DNA of 64,000 bases from Pedobacter sp. KBW06 (GTDB taxonomy: Bacteria; Bacteroidota; Bacteroidia; Sphingobacteriales; Sphingobacteriaceae), in NCBI RefSeq assembly GCF_003852525.1, contig NZ_QAJL01000003.1, forward strand, positions 776,321 to 840,320, given 5' to 3'. Positions within the stretch are counted from its first letter, which is position 1. The number at the start of each line of letters is the position of its first letter. The notes under the pieces were generated by a model. The model was given only the letters and a program-made list of their open reading frames with translations, did not search any database and was not told the origin of the DNA. Below, piece by piece: positions 1 through 8,883 of the stretch. A program made the translations under genes and the position numbers.

Positions 1-1946
1 CCTTCCTGACCAAGGAACAGCTTTTTCTTTCCGGTAGAAAGAAAGTCTTCCAGACTTTCCTCGGGAACACGGTAATACAGGCTTTTCATTCCGCTTTCAA
101 AACAATAGCGGTCAAAATCTTTGATAAAAGCCGTTCTGATGGCAGGATCACATACCGGACATTCCAGGACTACGGCAAAATTGCCTGCAATGCGATAGGC
201 GACGAAACCTTCCAATGTCTCACTCGTATAAATCAGCTTATCCCGATAGGTCTTAAAATAGTCTACCGCCGAATTTCCATATTGCTTTAGCAACTGCTTC
301 GCCTGCTCAAATTCCGCTTCTTCCGTATCGCTTTTCAGCATGTATGGCCGGATGAGGGTATAGATTAAAAAGGCGATGGACAGGAAACCGCTGATGTTGA
401 TTGAATATAGAAAGCCCCGGGCAAAATGGTCCAGTGGCTCCAGGTCATTACTTCCGATCAGTACAAAATTCTCTAACGTATAACGGATGGATTGCGACCA
501 GCTGAAGTCAATCCCGAAATGGTTTTTATCCAGAAAATAAAAGCCTAAGGTTCCATAGATGAGAATTCCCAGAATGCTCAGCAAGGTGGTTTGGATACCA
601 AAAGACCTTAATCTCGAATTGTGTTTCACATAATACTCCTTTCTGGAGCCAATGAGGATCAGGATCACCATCAGGGAAAATCCTGCTTCTTCATAATCAA
701 TTGCCTTGGTGATGTGTCCGATAAAGGAAAGCAGACAAAGTGCTAAACCAAAATACCAGGCCATCCGCAATCCTTTCAGCATAAATGCCGCCGTGACCAG
801 CAGGAATAGCCCTGCCACCAGAACAAAATAATTGGAGGCTGTAATGGCTTCCATAGGAATGAAATCTTTCAAAAACCTTAACCTTGCATGAATTGCCGGA
901 GTAAGTACAGACACCACGTTGACCACGCCAAGGAGCAGGAGAAACAAGGCAGGAACTACCCGCATTAACAGCTTATTGATCCTGAAAAGAAAACTCATTG
1001 CCCCCAGTATCATAGGAATCCAAAACTCCATGAAACGGTAAAGAAAAGTAATAGATACCGCTTCCGGTGCAGAATAGCCCAGACGGGTAAGGATAAAGGT
1101 CATGGAAGCTTCCACCGCTCCCAGTCCTCTTAAAAAAGGAGAAATGATCAGAAAAACGACTGCCACGATGTAGCTGATAATCGCAATGATCCAGGAAGCC
1201 GGGATGTTCAGCGCCAGCATGGCAATGTAAATATGAACGATCCCCACCACTTCAATCAGGCTGCTGTAGAGAAAAGTAGAGATGAAATGTTTCCGCTCAA
1301 TCTTATTGCTCCTGAACTCAGCAGCATAAACTTCAATTACCGGAATATATTTAACGATAAAACGGTAAAAGCTTCCTTTATGGATCACGGAACGGTAAAG
1401 CAAATAGATTCCGGCAATGAGTAAGATCGCTGCAATCAACCCAAACCACTCACCATATCCGATGCTTCCCTGCAAAATCGCGTAGATAAATACAGGAATC
1501 GCGATCACCAGTACCGATAAGATGCCTACAAATCCGTAAATGGAAGAAGCAAAATTAATCTGAGATTTGCTGACCCCCTTTTGTTCTATAGGACCGCTGA
1601 AAAATGCCAGAGAAGAAACTCCTCCGGCAGGTAAAAAGACGCTGACGAAATTACGTTTCAAATACAGCAGAGTACCATCTGCAATGGAAATCTTACTGGA
1701 TACCGCTGCAAATGAGGAGCGGTACATCATGCCATGGACAAAAACGTAAACCACACTCAGGGCAATCCCTATGGATAACCAAAGCCATTGGGCAGTTACC
1801 AGCAATTGTTTGACCTGATGTATTTCTCCGCGTTGCTGTTTAATGAACCAAATGATCAGTCCTATAAAAAAGAGACTGAATACATAACTGGATATAATTT
1901 TTCCATTTTCCCGAAGGAAAGGCACAAAGAATTTAAATCGCTTCAT
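1..1946 (-). CDS. mprF: MprF-like phosphatidylglycerol lysyltransferase/flippase, partial (3' end outside window)
   Basis: Reading the minus strand from an ATG at 1944-1946 gives an open frame of about 648 codons that runs off the left edge without a stop. The protein starts with a basic segment (MKRFKFF) and contains many hydrophobic helices through roughly residue 500, matching the lysylphosphatidylglycerol synthase/flippase membrane domain. It ends in a soluble part with LYYRVPEESLEDFL and KKKLFLGQE, typical of the DUF2156 aminoacyltransferase domain of MprF. The family transfers an amino acid from aminoacyl-tRNA to phosphatidylglycerol and flips the product to the outer leaflet, lowering surface charge and sensitivity to cationic peptides. 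The amino acid used cannot be read from the sequence. The catalytic C-terminus is missing from the window. Confidence 0.85.
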   Translation of the reverse strand, partial: MKRFKFFVPFLRENGKIISSYVFSLFFIGLIIWFIKQQRGEIHQVKQLLVTAQWLWLSIGIALSVVYVFVHGMMYRSSFAAVSSKISIADGTLLYLKRNFVSVFLPAGGVSSLAFFSGPIEQKGVSKSQINFASSIYGFVGILSVLVIAIPVFIYAILQGSIGYGEWFGLIAAILLIAGIYLLYRSVIHKGSFYRFIVKYIPVIEVYAAEFRSNKIERKHFISTFLYSSLIEVVGIVHIYIAMLALNIPASWIIAIISYIVAVVFLIISPFLRGLGAVEASMTFILTRLGYSAPEAVSITFLYRFMEFWIPMILGAMSFLFRINKLLMRVVPALFLLLLGVVNVVSVLTPAIHARLRFLKDFIPMEAITASNYFVLVAGLFLLVTAAFMLKGLRMAWYFGLALCLLSFIGHITKAIDYEEAGFSLMVILILIGSRKEYYVKHNSRLRSFGIQTTLLSILGILIYGTLGFYFLDKNHFGIDFSWSQSIRYTLENFVLIGSNDLEPLDHFARGFLYSINISGFLSIAFLIYTLIRPYMLKSDTEEAEFEQAKQLLKQYGNSAVDYFKTYRDKLIYTSETLEGFVAYRIAGNFAVVLECPVCDPAIRTAFIKDFDRYCFESGMKSLYYRVPEESLEDFLSTGKKKLFLGQE

Positions 1947-2033
1947 TATTTTTATAGGATAACCAGTACCTGATTTGAGATAAAGGTACGTCTTATCAGG
2001 ATAAAAAAGATGAAGAAATCTTCATATAAATCC

Positions 2034-2483
2034 TTAAAAGGGAGCGTCTTCTATAAATTCGACCACCTCACCATTAGGGCTATAAACCAGGGAGTTATTG
2101 ACGATTACCGGAGGGTTCCCCAATGAAAGCCTCATGGGTTCAACACAGGATATTGCCCCTGCCTCCAGGCAACGTTTATAGGCTTCCTTCGCATTTTCTA
2201 CACTCATGGCCAGGTGCAGTAATGCGCCTGTACGGACCTCCTCTCCTTCTTCGGCAGCCCGCCCTTCTCCTGGTGCATTCGCCTGCCCGTCAAAAATCTC
2301 GATAAAGGTATTTCCATCCGATGACTTCAGCATTGCCGCCTGCCGGATGTTGAACTCCGGTAAAGACCAGGTATGACTAACCGAAAAATCAAGCGCTTCG
2401 GTATAGAATTTTAAGGTCTGGTCAAAATCTTTCGCTCGGATCGCCAAATGGTGCAAGCCTTTAATTTTACTGCTATTTGTCAT
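2034..2483 (-). CDS. VOC family (glyoxalase/bleomycin resistance-like) protein
   Basis: 149 aa, the normal size of a single-subunit VOC protein with two beta-alpha-beta-beta-beta modules. The start LHHLAIRAKDFDQTLKFYTEALDF is the classic first module, with a metal-ligand His; IEIFDG supplies the usual mid-protein Glu, and the end SPNGEVVEFIE supplies the final ligand Glu. VOC enzymes bind a divalent metal and act as lyases, isomerases or dioxygenases; the substrate here is unknown. It is transcribed divergently from the HxlR regulator at 2556 with 72 bp between them, so it is a likely target of that regulator (inference). Confidence 0.8.
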   Translation of the reverse strand: MTNSSKIKGLHHLAIRAKDFDQTLKFYTEALDFSVSHTWSLPEFNIRQAAMLKSSDGNTFIEIFDGQANAPGEGRAAEEGEEVRTGALLHLAMSVENAKEAYKRCLEAGAISCVEPMRLSLGNPPVIVNNSLVYSPNGEVVEFIEDAPF

Positions 2484-2536
2484 AAGTCATGATATTTTTA
2501 ACCAAATTTACAGCCTGTATACCGCAGAAAGCGACA

Positions 2537-2552
2537 CTTACAAAATTGTAAG
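2537..2552. promoter_or_regulatory. Palindromic operator candidate in front of the HxlR gene
   Basis: CTTACAA and TTGTAAG flank a 2-bp AA centre, forming a 16-bp near-perfect palindrome 3 bp before the ATG of the HxlR gene and inside the divergent promoter region shared with the VOC gene. HxlR proteins are dimeric winged-helix regulators that bind such dyads next to their own genes. Assignment to this regulator is inference from position. Confidence 0.5.
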
Positions 2553-2555
2553 CAA

Positions 2556-2915
2556 ATGAGAAAGACCACTTCCACCAACTATGAGAATGAACAGACCCTG
2601 CATGAATTTTGCAGCGCAGCCTTTACTTTGTCTGTGATCAGTGGCAGGTGGAAACTCACGATCCTCGTTAAATTAATGGAAAGGGAGCTACGGTATGGCG
2701 AACTAAAACACGCCATTCCGGGCATCACAGAACGTGTTCTGGCTTTACAATTGAAAGCCCTGGAAGAAGATCAGCTCCTGCTGAAAATTTCGGATGATAC
2801 TTCCGGACATTTACCCATGTACAGCTTGTCTCCCCTTGGCCGAAGCCTGGAACCGGTGATCCGCAGTCTTTCCGCCTGGGGCACCACACATCAACCAATT
2901 CAAAACTGCAGATGA
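2556..2915 (+). CDS. HxlR family winged-helix transcriptional regulator
   Basis: 119 aa. The segment FTLSVISGRWKLTILVKLMERELRYGELKHAIPGITERVLALQLKALEEDQLL is the HxlR signature (sensing Cys at the start of the domain, ISGRWK, RYGELK, GITERVL, LKALEEDGL-like), and LSPLGRSLEPVI forms the closing wing/dimer helix. Members typically respond to aldehydes, quinones or oxidative electrophiles through a Cys near the domain start; here C19 in HEFCSAAF is a candidate. The stop overlaps the start of the following Crp/Fnr gene (ATGA), so the two regulators are translationally coupled. A palindrome at 2537-2552 suggests autoregulation and control of the divergent VOC gene. Confidence 0.9.
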   Translation: MRKTTSTNYENEQTLHEFCSAAFTLSVISGRWKLTILVKLMERELRYGELKHAIPGITERVLALQLKALEEDQLLLKISDDTSGHLPMYSLSPLGRSLEPVIRSLSAWGTTHQPIQNCR

Positions 2916-3493
2916 AAGATCCATACCACAAAATATTAAACCTCTTTCCCGAATATGCGAATGCGGAAAATGCAGACAAAGCACTGATAGAGCGGCTCTT
3001 TCATCCGATTGAAATGAAAAAGGGAAGCTTGCTGGTTGAAGAAAATACCATTCCACAATATTTATATTTTATAAATACCGGCTTCGTCAGGGTCTATTAC
3101 TATCATGATGGAGAAGCCATCACCTGTCACCTCAATTGTCCGAACGGCTTTATCACCTCTTTTGGCAGCTTTATGGCGGAGACCAGGTCTACAGAAATTG
3201 TAGAATGTATTACCGCATGCTCCCTCCTTCGGATCAGCAAGAAGGACCTGGACCTTTTATATCAGCTGAGTCCTAAATGGGCAGAGGCCGGCCGCAAGAT
3301 CTATGATCAGTCTATCGTTTACAATGAACAACGGACCAGGGATATCCTGACCCTCTCTGCAGATCAGCGGTATTTAAAACTCCTGAATGAATCCCCGGAG
3401 CTGATCCAGCAAGTGCCACTGCAGATTATCGCCTCCTTTATCGGCATTAAGCCGGAAAGTTTAAGCAGGATCAGAAGACAGCTCATTTCCTAA
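2912..3493 (+). CDS. Crp/Fnr family transcriptional regulator
   Basis: 193 aa. Residues about 15-115 form a cyclic-nucleotide-binding-like beta roll (KKGSLLVEENTIPQYLYFINTGFVRVYY), and the C-terminus carries a helix-turn-helix (LQIIASFIGIKPESLSRIRRQL). This is the short Bacteroidota type of Crp/Fnr protein, usually without the residues for cAMP binding; no FNR-type cysteine cluster is visible. It starts inside the stop of the HxlR gene (ATGA overlap) and precedes an NAD-dependent reductase gene by 59 bp, so the three may be one operon. The signal it senses is unknown. Confidence 0.88.
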   Translation: MKDPYHKILNLFPEYANAENADKALIERLFHPIEMKKGSLLVEENTIPQYLYFINTGFVRVYYYHDGEAITCHLNCPNGFITSFGSFMAETRSTEIVECITACSLLRISKKDLDLLYQLSPKWAEAGRKIYDQSIVYNEQRTRDILTLSADQRYLKLLNESPELIQQVPLQIIASFIGIKPESLSRIRRQLIS

Positions 3494-3552
3494 CCCAGGT
3501 TAGGTAGATTAGAAATCAGGTGTCCGACCTTTGTTTGATAAAAAATAAACAA

Positions 3553-4566
3553 ATGGAAAATACACCTCTTTCTTTGGTTACCGGTGCCAACGGGCACCTT
3601 GGAAATAACCTGGTCAGGACCCTGTTGAATAAAGGAATTAATGTTCGCGCTTCTGTGCGTGACCTGTCCAACACCCTCCCTTTTAATGGATTAAAAGCAG
3701 CACTGGTAAAGGCCGACATTACCGATAAAAAATCTATGATAAGTGCCCTTGAAGGGGTCCATACCTTTTATTCCGTAGGTGCTTCTTTTAAACTATGGGC
3801 TAAAAATCCGGTTAAAGATATCTACGATGTCAATATGGACGGAACCCGGCTTTGCATTGAAGCGGCAAAAGAAGCAGGCGTCAAAAAGATCGTCTATGTA
3901 AGTTCTATTGCCGCATTAGACTATACCCATCTTCCTACCCGGGAAAGCAATGGCTACAATCCCGACCGCCGGAACTGGTATTACAATTCAAAAAATGACG
4001 GAGAAAAACTCGCCTTTGAACTCTCCGCAAAACATGGTATAGAATTGGTTTCCGTGATGCCTTCCGCCATGATCGGTCAGACTGCCTTTCCGCCATTGAG
4101 CGTCTCCTATGGTATCTTAAAACTCGTTCTGAACAAAGAGATCCCGGTAGACACCAAAATTACCCTGAACTGGGTAGACGTTAAGGATGTGGCCGAAGGA
4201 CTTTACCAGGCCGCGCAAAAAGGAAGAAACGGGGAGCGTTACATCCTCGCAAATGAACAATGTATGGGCATCCAGGAGGTGACTGCAATTGCTAAAGAAT
4301 TATATCCCGAACTTGGGATTAAAATGCCTGCTTCCGTTCCAAAAGGCATATTGTATCTGATTGCCTGGCTGATGGAAATTAATGGCAAAATTAAAGGACA
4401 GGCCCCTTTATTATCGGTCACCGACCTCTCCATGTTCTCAGGTTTACAACAGAATTTCGACATCAGTAAGGCCCGTACAGAATTGGGTTTTAACCCCAAA
4501 CCGCCGGGACAAATCGTTGTGGAATCGCTGAAATACCTGATGGATAACAAAGCCTTGTTTTTATAA
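3553..4566 (+). CDS. NAD-dependent epimerase/dehydratase family oxidoreductase (dihydroflavonol reductase-like)
   Basis: 337 aa, an extended short-chain dehydrogenase. The N-terminus VTGANGHLGNNLVRTLL is the Rossmann dinucleotide motif (TGxxGxxG). VYVSSIAALDY provides the catalytic Ser, and NWYYNSKNDGEKLA is the active-site YxxxK region with YNSK. The sequence resembles dihydroflavonol-4-reductase or steroid-dehydrogenase-like proteins; the bacterial substrate is unknown, probably an aldehyde or ketone. The ATG at 3553 is chosen; an in-frame GTG at 3520 would add 11 residues without family similarity. The gene ends in a strong hairpin shared with the convergent copper island. Confidence 0.85.
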   Translation: MENTPLSLVTGANGHLGNNLVRTLLNKGINVRASVRDLSNTLPFNGLKAALVKADITDKKSMISALEGVHTFYSVGASFKLWAKNPVKDIYDVNMDGTRLCIEAAKEAGVKKIVYVSSIAALDYTHLPTRESNGYNPDRRNWYYNSKNDGEKLAFELSAKHGIELVSVMPSAMIGQTAFPPLSVSYGILKLVLNKEIPVDTKITLNWVDVKDVAEGLYQAAQKGRNGERYILANEQCMGIQEVTAIAKELYPELGIKMPASVPKGILYLIAWLMEINGKIKGQAPLLSVTDLSMFSGLQQNFDISKARTELGFNPKPPGQIVVESLKYLMDNKALFL

Positions 4567-4594
4567 TATTGCGGTCCTAAGGACCGCAATATTA
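4564..4594. terminator. Bidirectional terminator hairpin between convergent genes
   Basis: A perfect 14-bp inverted repeat (4564-4577 pairing with 4581-4594, loop TAA) with core GCGGTCC/GGACCGC lies in the 37-bp gap between two convergent genes and overlaps the stop codon of the plus-strand gene. A/T-rich flanks on both sides suit termination in both directions. Confidence 0.8.
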
Positions 4595-4603
4595 CCAGGA
4601 ATC

Positions 4604-5158
4604 TTATTTAATCGTTTCTTTCACTTCTCCGCAAGTCAACATAGATTCCCCGTAGTAGGGATTTTTAATATCCTTTTCATTACTCAACCAGGAAGCACCT
4701 TTATCGTTCATCGCCATTGGGCAATACTCTACATAGATTTCACCGGCATTAACGCCTGAGGCTTTCACTCTTTCAATAAAATCAGCACTCAATGCGGCAA
4801 AAGCAGTTCTCTGAACTTCAATATCCGCAGCATTGCTGATTTTGGCAGTCAAAGCCTGTAAAGCAGCTCCGTTTCCAAGTTCCTTTACCCCAAGTTCTAT
4901 TGCCTGGGCAGCGACCTTTGCCTCCGCCACATCAGCAGCGATCAATGCCGTACTCAGCTTTAAATAATGCGGATAAACTGCATTTAGTTTATCGTCTTTC
5001 AGGCTCACACGACCAATTGCAGTTTTCGGCTCTTCTCTTTTTTCTGCTCCATGATTATGCCCTTCATGAGATTCTTCCGCAGGTTTCTGCGTATTTCCAC
5101 ATGCGGCAAATAGCGTTACTGTGGCGAACGTAAAGGCTAAATTTCTAACTGTTCTCAT
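4604..5158 (-). CDS. DUF3347 domain lipoprotein of the Cus efflux locus
   Basis: 184 aa. A lipoprotein signal ends at C20 (VTLFAAC), followed by a His-rich linker with HEGHNHG that could bind metal. The rest is a DUF3347 domain: helical NAVYPHYLKLSTALIAADVAEAKVAA and the conserved C-terminal block YCPMAMNDKGASWLSNE with IKNPYYG and MLTCG. The same C-terminal block is often found fused to or beside CusB-type adaptors in Bacteroidota, which fits its position as last gene of the copper/silver pump operon, 24 bp after the adaptor at 5183. It probably acts in the periplasm as a metal-binding accessory; the exact role is not established. Confidence 0.85.
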   Translation of the reverse strand: MRTVRNLAFTFATVTLFAACGNTQKPAEESHEGHNHGAEKREEPKTAIGRVSLKDDKLNAVYPHYLKLSTALIAADVAEAKVAAQAIELGVKELGNGAALQALTAKISNAADIEVQRTAFAALSADFIERVKASGVNAGEIYVEYCPMAMNDKGASWLSNEKDIKNPYYGESMLTCGEVKETIK

Positions 5159-5182
5159 TCTTATTTGTTTAATAGTTTATAT

Positions 5183-6409
5183 TTATGCACTTATTTTAAG
5201 GCCTTCAGCAGGGTTTTTACCTTTCTTCAGGATGTATTCGCTGTATAACAGATAAGCCCCTGTTACCACCACCTGCTCCCCGTTCTGCAAGCCGGCCGTG
5301 ATTTCCACCTGGTTGTAATTCTCCTGTCCGGTGCTGACCAGTTTTGGCTCAAAGCTGTCTTTGCCTTTTTTAATCCAGACATGCATTCCTTTTCCATCTC
5401 TGATCACGGCATCTACCGGTAAAGTCAGGACCTCAGTTTTGCTGCCGGAAGGCAGAAATACGTTGGCCTGGGCTCCGGGCTGCCATTGAAGGTTTGGATT
5501 TGGAATGCTTCCGCGAATCTGGGTCAGCTGTGTTCCGGATTGTAAGGCAGGGGTAATGAAACTGATGGTCATCTCCTGAGGCTGATCCTCCCAGCCCGGG
5601 ATCACCACCTTTACCCGCTGCCCTTCTTTGATTCCTTTTGCTTCGTTGGGATATACATCGGCTTCCACCCATAAATTCCCATAACCCTCCAGTCGAAGAA
5701 TAGGACCTCCTTCGGTCACATACTGACCCTGATTTACGGAAAGTTCTGCTACCACACCACCCTCAGGGGCAAAGAAGGTGATGTATGGATTTTTTTTCTG
5801 TGTATGCTGCAATTGCTGCACCTGTGCAGCAGACTGCCCGTACAGCAACAACTTTTGCTTTGCAGATTCTACAATCTGTTTTTCTATTTTTTCTCCCGGA
5901 AATTGCTTTTCCTGTGCAATTGCCATCAGGTATTCCTGTTGTAAAGTAGCCAGTTGTTCGGAGTACAACTGATATAAGGGCTGTCCCTTTTTAACGGCTA
6001 CGCCGGTTTCCCGGATGTATAACTGTTCTATCCGGCCCGCAATGCGGCTGGAGATATAACTGCTCTGCTCCGGATCTACCGTTAAACGGCCATTGAGTTG
6101 TTTTGCGCCCGATAGGTTATTTACACCAATTACCATGGTGGTAATATTGGCTAAGGCCTGACGTTTCTCATCTACTGTCAGCGCTTTTTCATTGCTGTTC
6201 TTTTCGAAAGGCACCAAATCCATCCCGCAAATCGGACAGGTCGACATTTCGTCCTTAACTACCTGCGGGTGCATCGGACAGGTAAAAGTCTGTTTCTTTG
6301 CGGCCTTTTCTCCTCCGGCTTTCTTTTCTTCACTGCTGCAGGCGGCAATAAATACCGATGGAACCAGGGCAAGCAGGGCGAATTTTTGTATAAATAGTTT
6401 CCGTTCCAT
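5183..6409 (-). CDS. cusB: Efflux RND transporter periplasmic adaptor with heavy-metal-binding domain (CusB-like)
   Basis: 408 aa membrane-fusion lipoprotein (lipobox ending at C24). Residues about 42-68 are a heavy-metal-binding domain (FTCPMHPQV then CPICGMDLVPF) with Cys, Met and His ligands as seen at the N-terminus of CusB/SilB-type adaptors. Next come a barrel-sandwich region (SRIAGRIEQLYIRETGVAVKKGQPLYQLYS), an alpha hairpin of about 60 residues, and the beta-barrel and membrane-proximal domains (VNQGQYVTEGGPILRLEG; VEADVYPNEAKGIKEGQRVKV). It bridges the RND pump and the TolC-like channel and passes Cu(I)/Ag(I). It follows a second, different adaptor by 4 bp. Confidence 0.92.
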   Translation of the reverse strand: MERKLFIQKFALLALVPSVFIAACSSEEKKAGGEKAAKKQTFTCPMHPQVVKDEMSTCPICGMDLVPFEKNSNEKALTVDEKRQALANITTMVIGVNNLSGAKQLNGRLTVDPEQSSYISSRIAGRIEQLYIRETGVAVKKGQPLYQLYSEQLATLQQEYLMAIAQEKQFPGEKIEKQIVESAKQKLLLYGQSAAQVQQLQHTQKKNPYITFFAPEGGVVAELSVNQGQYVTEGGPILRLEGYGNLWVEADVYPNEAKGIKEGQRVKVVIPGWEDQPQEMTISFITPALQSGTQLTQIRGSIPNPNLQWQPGAQANVFLPSGSKTEVLTLPVDAVIRDGKGMHVWIKKGKDSFEPKLVSTGQENYNQVEITAGLQNGEQVVVTGAYLLYSEYILKKGKNPAEGLKISA

Positions 6410-6413
6410 ATCC

Positions 6414-7652
6414 TTAATGCTGAATGTTTTCTGTCATTTTAATAAAGCTTTCACTGTCTACCAGATAAGCGGCATTTTTACTGATGTTCCAGGTACTGAT
6501 GTCCTGATTGACCTGGACCATTCCCCCGATGGTGATGCCGGCATCCAGCACTTTAGGAAGGAACACATTGCCCTCCTTCTTAAAGACCACACGTTTATTT
6601 CCCACCGAAAGCACCGCAGGCTCCGGCAACCACCAGGAAGCCTTCAATAACACCGGAATCCTGGCCGTCAGCAGTTGTCCCGGCTTAATTGTCGGATTCG
6701 CGAGATAGGCCCTGGCAATGGTAAAATTTTCTCCGTTTTTAAAAGTCGGCTGAATGAGGCCAATCTCTGCGGCCTGACTTTCCGACTTATCCGCGGTCTT
6801 GTAAAAAATGAACTTTTTACCCTTTTTAATGTGTGCTGCAAAGGCTGCTTTCAATGAAAACTCCGCCACCAGGCGATCTGAACTGTAAATGGTAAACAAA
6901 GAAGCCCCCGCACTTACGTACTGACCTTCCCTTAACAACACAGGCGAAGCCACAGGTACCCCCGCAGGACTGGCTGCTGCCGCAGCAGAAGCCCCTCCCA
7001 TCTCAGCCATACCATCACCACCTGAAGACGCAGCAGCCGAAGGAGCCGGGGGGGAAGTGGCTATAGCTGCTGCTGTTTTCTCCAGGATATATCCTGAGGT
7101 ATTGCTGTATACCGGAATCCGGTAACCTGGTTTACCTGTTTTTAATAAATTACTGATTCCGGATGGGGTCATCCCCAAAAGGATCAGGCGCTGTTTTCCC
7201 TGCGCAAGCATCAGCGGATCATTCCCGCTCCGGTGGATGAACAACAATTCCTGTTGTGCCGCAGCCAGGTCCGGCGAATAAATCTCCATGATCAGCTGTC
7301 CCTTTTTAACGGGCTGGTAATTGTATTTGACCCATAAACGCTCTATCCTTCCGCTCACCTTACTGGAGATGTTGTTCTGGTTTCTTGCGTCGTAATTCAT
7401 CACTCCCTGAACTTCTTCGGTAAAGATTTTAGCCCCGTATTCTGCCTTAATTACCGGCAAAGCAGAGACCACCTGCTCATTGGAAGGTTTCAGTAAATGA
7501 GAAAGGTTGCTATCAATCTTTACCGCACCCGGATCATGATGCGCTCCTTTTTTCTCTTTACAGGCGCTGATCAATAGAATTCCTGCCGCTCCCAATATCA
7601 TAAAACCCCGGAAGGCTGAAGCTCCGCGCCTAACGATATAATTCTTTCTCAT
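6414..7652 (-). CDS. Second efflux RND transporter periplasmic adaptor, without the heavy-metal N-terminal domain
   Basis: 412 aa lipoprotein (lipobox ending at C31, ILLISAC). It shows the adaptor fold: MNYDARNQNNISSKVSGRIERLWVKYNYQPVKKGQLIMEIYS, an alpha hairpin, then LREGQYVSAGASLFTIYSSDRLVAEF. A low-complexity Ala/Gly/Ser/Pro insert at about residues 195-235 interrupts the lipoyl/hairpin junction. It lacks the CPxC heavy-metal domain of its neighbour but has HH near the mature N-terminus. The start overlaps the TolC-like gene by 23 bp, giving tight coupling. Two adaptors in one RND operon suggest a heteromeric collar or division of labour (inference). Confidence 0.88.
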   Translation of the reverse strand: MRKNYIVRRGASAFRGFMILGAAGILLISACKEKKGAHHDPGAVKIDSNLSHLLKPSNEQVVSALPVIKAEYGAKIFTEEVQGVMNYDARNQNNISSKVSGRIERLWVKYNYQPVKKGQLIMEIYSPDLAAAQQELLFIHRSGNDPLMLAQGKQRLILLGMTPSGISNLLKTGKPGYRIPVYSNTSGYILEKTAAAIATSPPAPSAAASSGGDGMAEMGGASAAAAASPAGVPVASPVLLREGQYVSAGASLFTIYSSDRLVAEFSLKAAFAAHIKKGKKFIFYKTADKSESQAAEIGLIQPTFKNGENFTIARAYLANPTIKPGQLLTARIPVLLKASWWLPEPAVLSVGNKRVVFKKEGNVFLPKVLDAGITIGGMVQVNQDISTWNISKNAAYLVDSESFIKMTENIQH

Positions 7653-8883
7653 AATCTACGATCATTAAATAAAGTTTCAGTTTCTCCTCCAATACATTGT
7701 TCTGCATCATGGTTAAGGCTTCCCAGGTACCGATCACCTCCGGCAGTTCCATCTTGTTCTCCCGGTAACTGAGGAAACTTACATCCATAGTTTTCTGAAG
7801 CGTAGGAATGATCTTGTCTTCCATCGCTTCAATTCGCTGTTGCATCGATTTAATCTCAAACTGCATCCCGTAAAGCATGCCCTGGGTTTCCTGCAGCATC
7901 GCTGATTTTTCCTTCTCCATTGCCAGCACCTCATAGGCCATACCTTTGGCTTCAGATTTATACATCTTTGAAGACCATGGGGCAATAGGAATGCTCACCA
8001 TCCCCATAATGCTGAAAGCCTTGGGCATCATTTTAGTCAATGGCGACATGTGATCGAAGCGGAGTTTAAAGTCCGGGCGACTTTGTTTCTTCATCGCCTC
8101 AATGTTCAGCTTCATCGAATAAATGCTGTAATCCATTTTTTTGATGTCCTTTCTAACCATGGCCAGACTACCCGTATCAATCATCGCCGCCGGCACATAC
8201 TGAGGCTGATAAGTAGAATCTATGGCAAAGTCCATGTTTCCGGGATTGTTCATCAGGCTGTTTAACCAGGCGCGTGACTTCGCCATATCGCCTTCCTGCA
8301 TCCGGATCATGTTCCTGTTTTCCTCAATCTTTGCTGAAGCTTTGTAAACACTGCCCAGTTTCGACTGGTTGTAAGGATACCTGATCTCCTCGATCTTTTT
8401 CATTGTTTGCATGATCTTCTCATTTTTCTGCAAAACGGAGATCTTCTGAAGGGCAATCAGCCAGGTAAAGTACAGGCGTTTGGCCTGTGCCTTATACTCG
8501 TTCAGGGTCACTCCCCTCGTCGCATTTTCGACATTGCCTTTAGATTCGATGAACTTGCGGTTGGCATTGAGCTTCACCGGATTGGGGATGTCCTGTTCAA
8601 ACTGAACCATGACCGATCCCTTGTCGCGGTCGTCCATCATCATCTGCCCGGGATAAGGCGTCATAAAGGTCCCTACCCCAACCATTGGCGCCATCCACGC
8701 GGTGGCGGCTTTACCGAGGTGTTTATAGCTTTCTGCTTTCAATCCGTAAGACTGTAACAGTAAATTATTCTGGTCAATCCTGTTCAGGATGGTATCCAGT
8801 GAAAGGACTGGTTTTTGCTGCGCCACCGAATAAAAGGGAAGCAGGCAAATCAGCCATACGATTCTCTTAATGTTGTACATCAT
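7630..8883 (-). CDS. cusC: TolC family outer membrane channel of the Cus pump (CusC-like)
   Basis: About 417 aa from the preferred ATG at 8883, which gives a normal signal peptide (MMYNIKRIVWLICLLPFYSVAQQ). An upstream in-frame ATG at 8901 would add six residues inside the preceding gene. The mature part has the long periodic helices of TolC proteins (about 45-200 and 260-410) and no lipobox. It is unusually Met-rich (several MM and MxxM clusters), common in copper-handling exporters. It forms the outer-membrane exit duct. It overlaps both the RND gene (17 bp) and the adaptor gene (23 bp). Confidence 0.85.
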   Translation of the reverse strand: MMYNIKRIVWLICLLPFYSVAQQKPVLSLDTILNRIDQNNLLLQSYGLKAESYKHLGKAATAWMAPMVGVGTFMTPYPGQMMMDDRDKGSVMVQFEQDIPNPVKLNANRKFIESKGNVENATRGVTLNEYKAQAKRLYFTWLIALQKISVLQKNEKIMQTMKKIEEIRYPYNQSKLGSVYKASAKIEENRNMIRMQEGDMAKSRAWLNSLMNNPGNMDFAIDSTYQPQYVPAAMIDTGSLAMVRKDIKKMDYSIYSMKLNIEAMKKQSRPDFKLRFDHMSPLTKMMPKAFSIMGMVSIPIAPWSSKMYKSEAKGMAYEVLAMEKEKSAMLQETQGMLYGMQFEIKSMQQRIEAMEDKIIPTLQKTMDVSFLSYRENKMELPEVIGTWEALTMMQNNVLEEKLKLYLMIVDYEKELYR

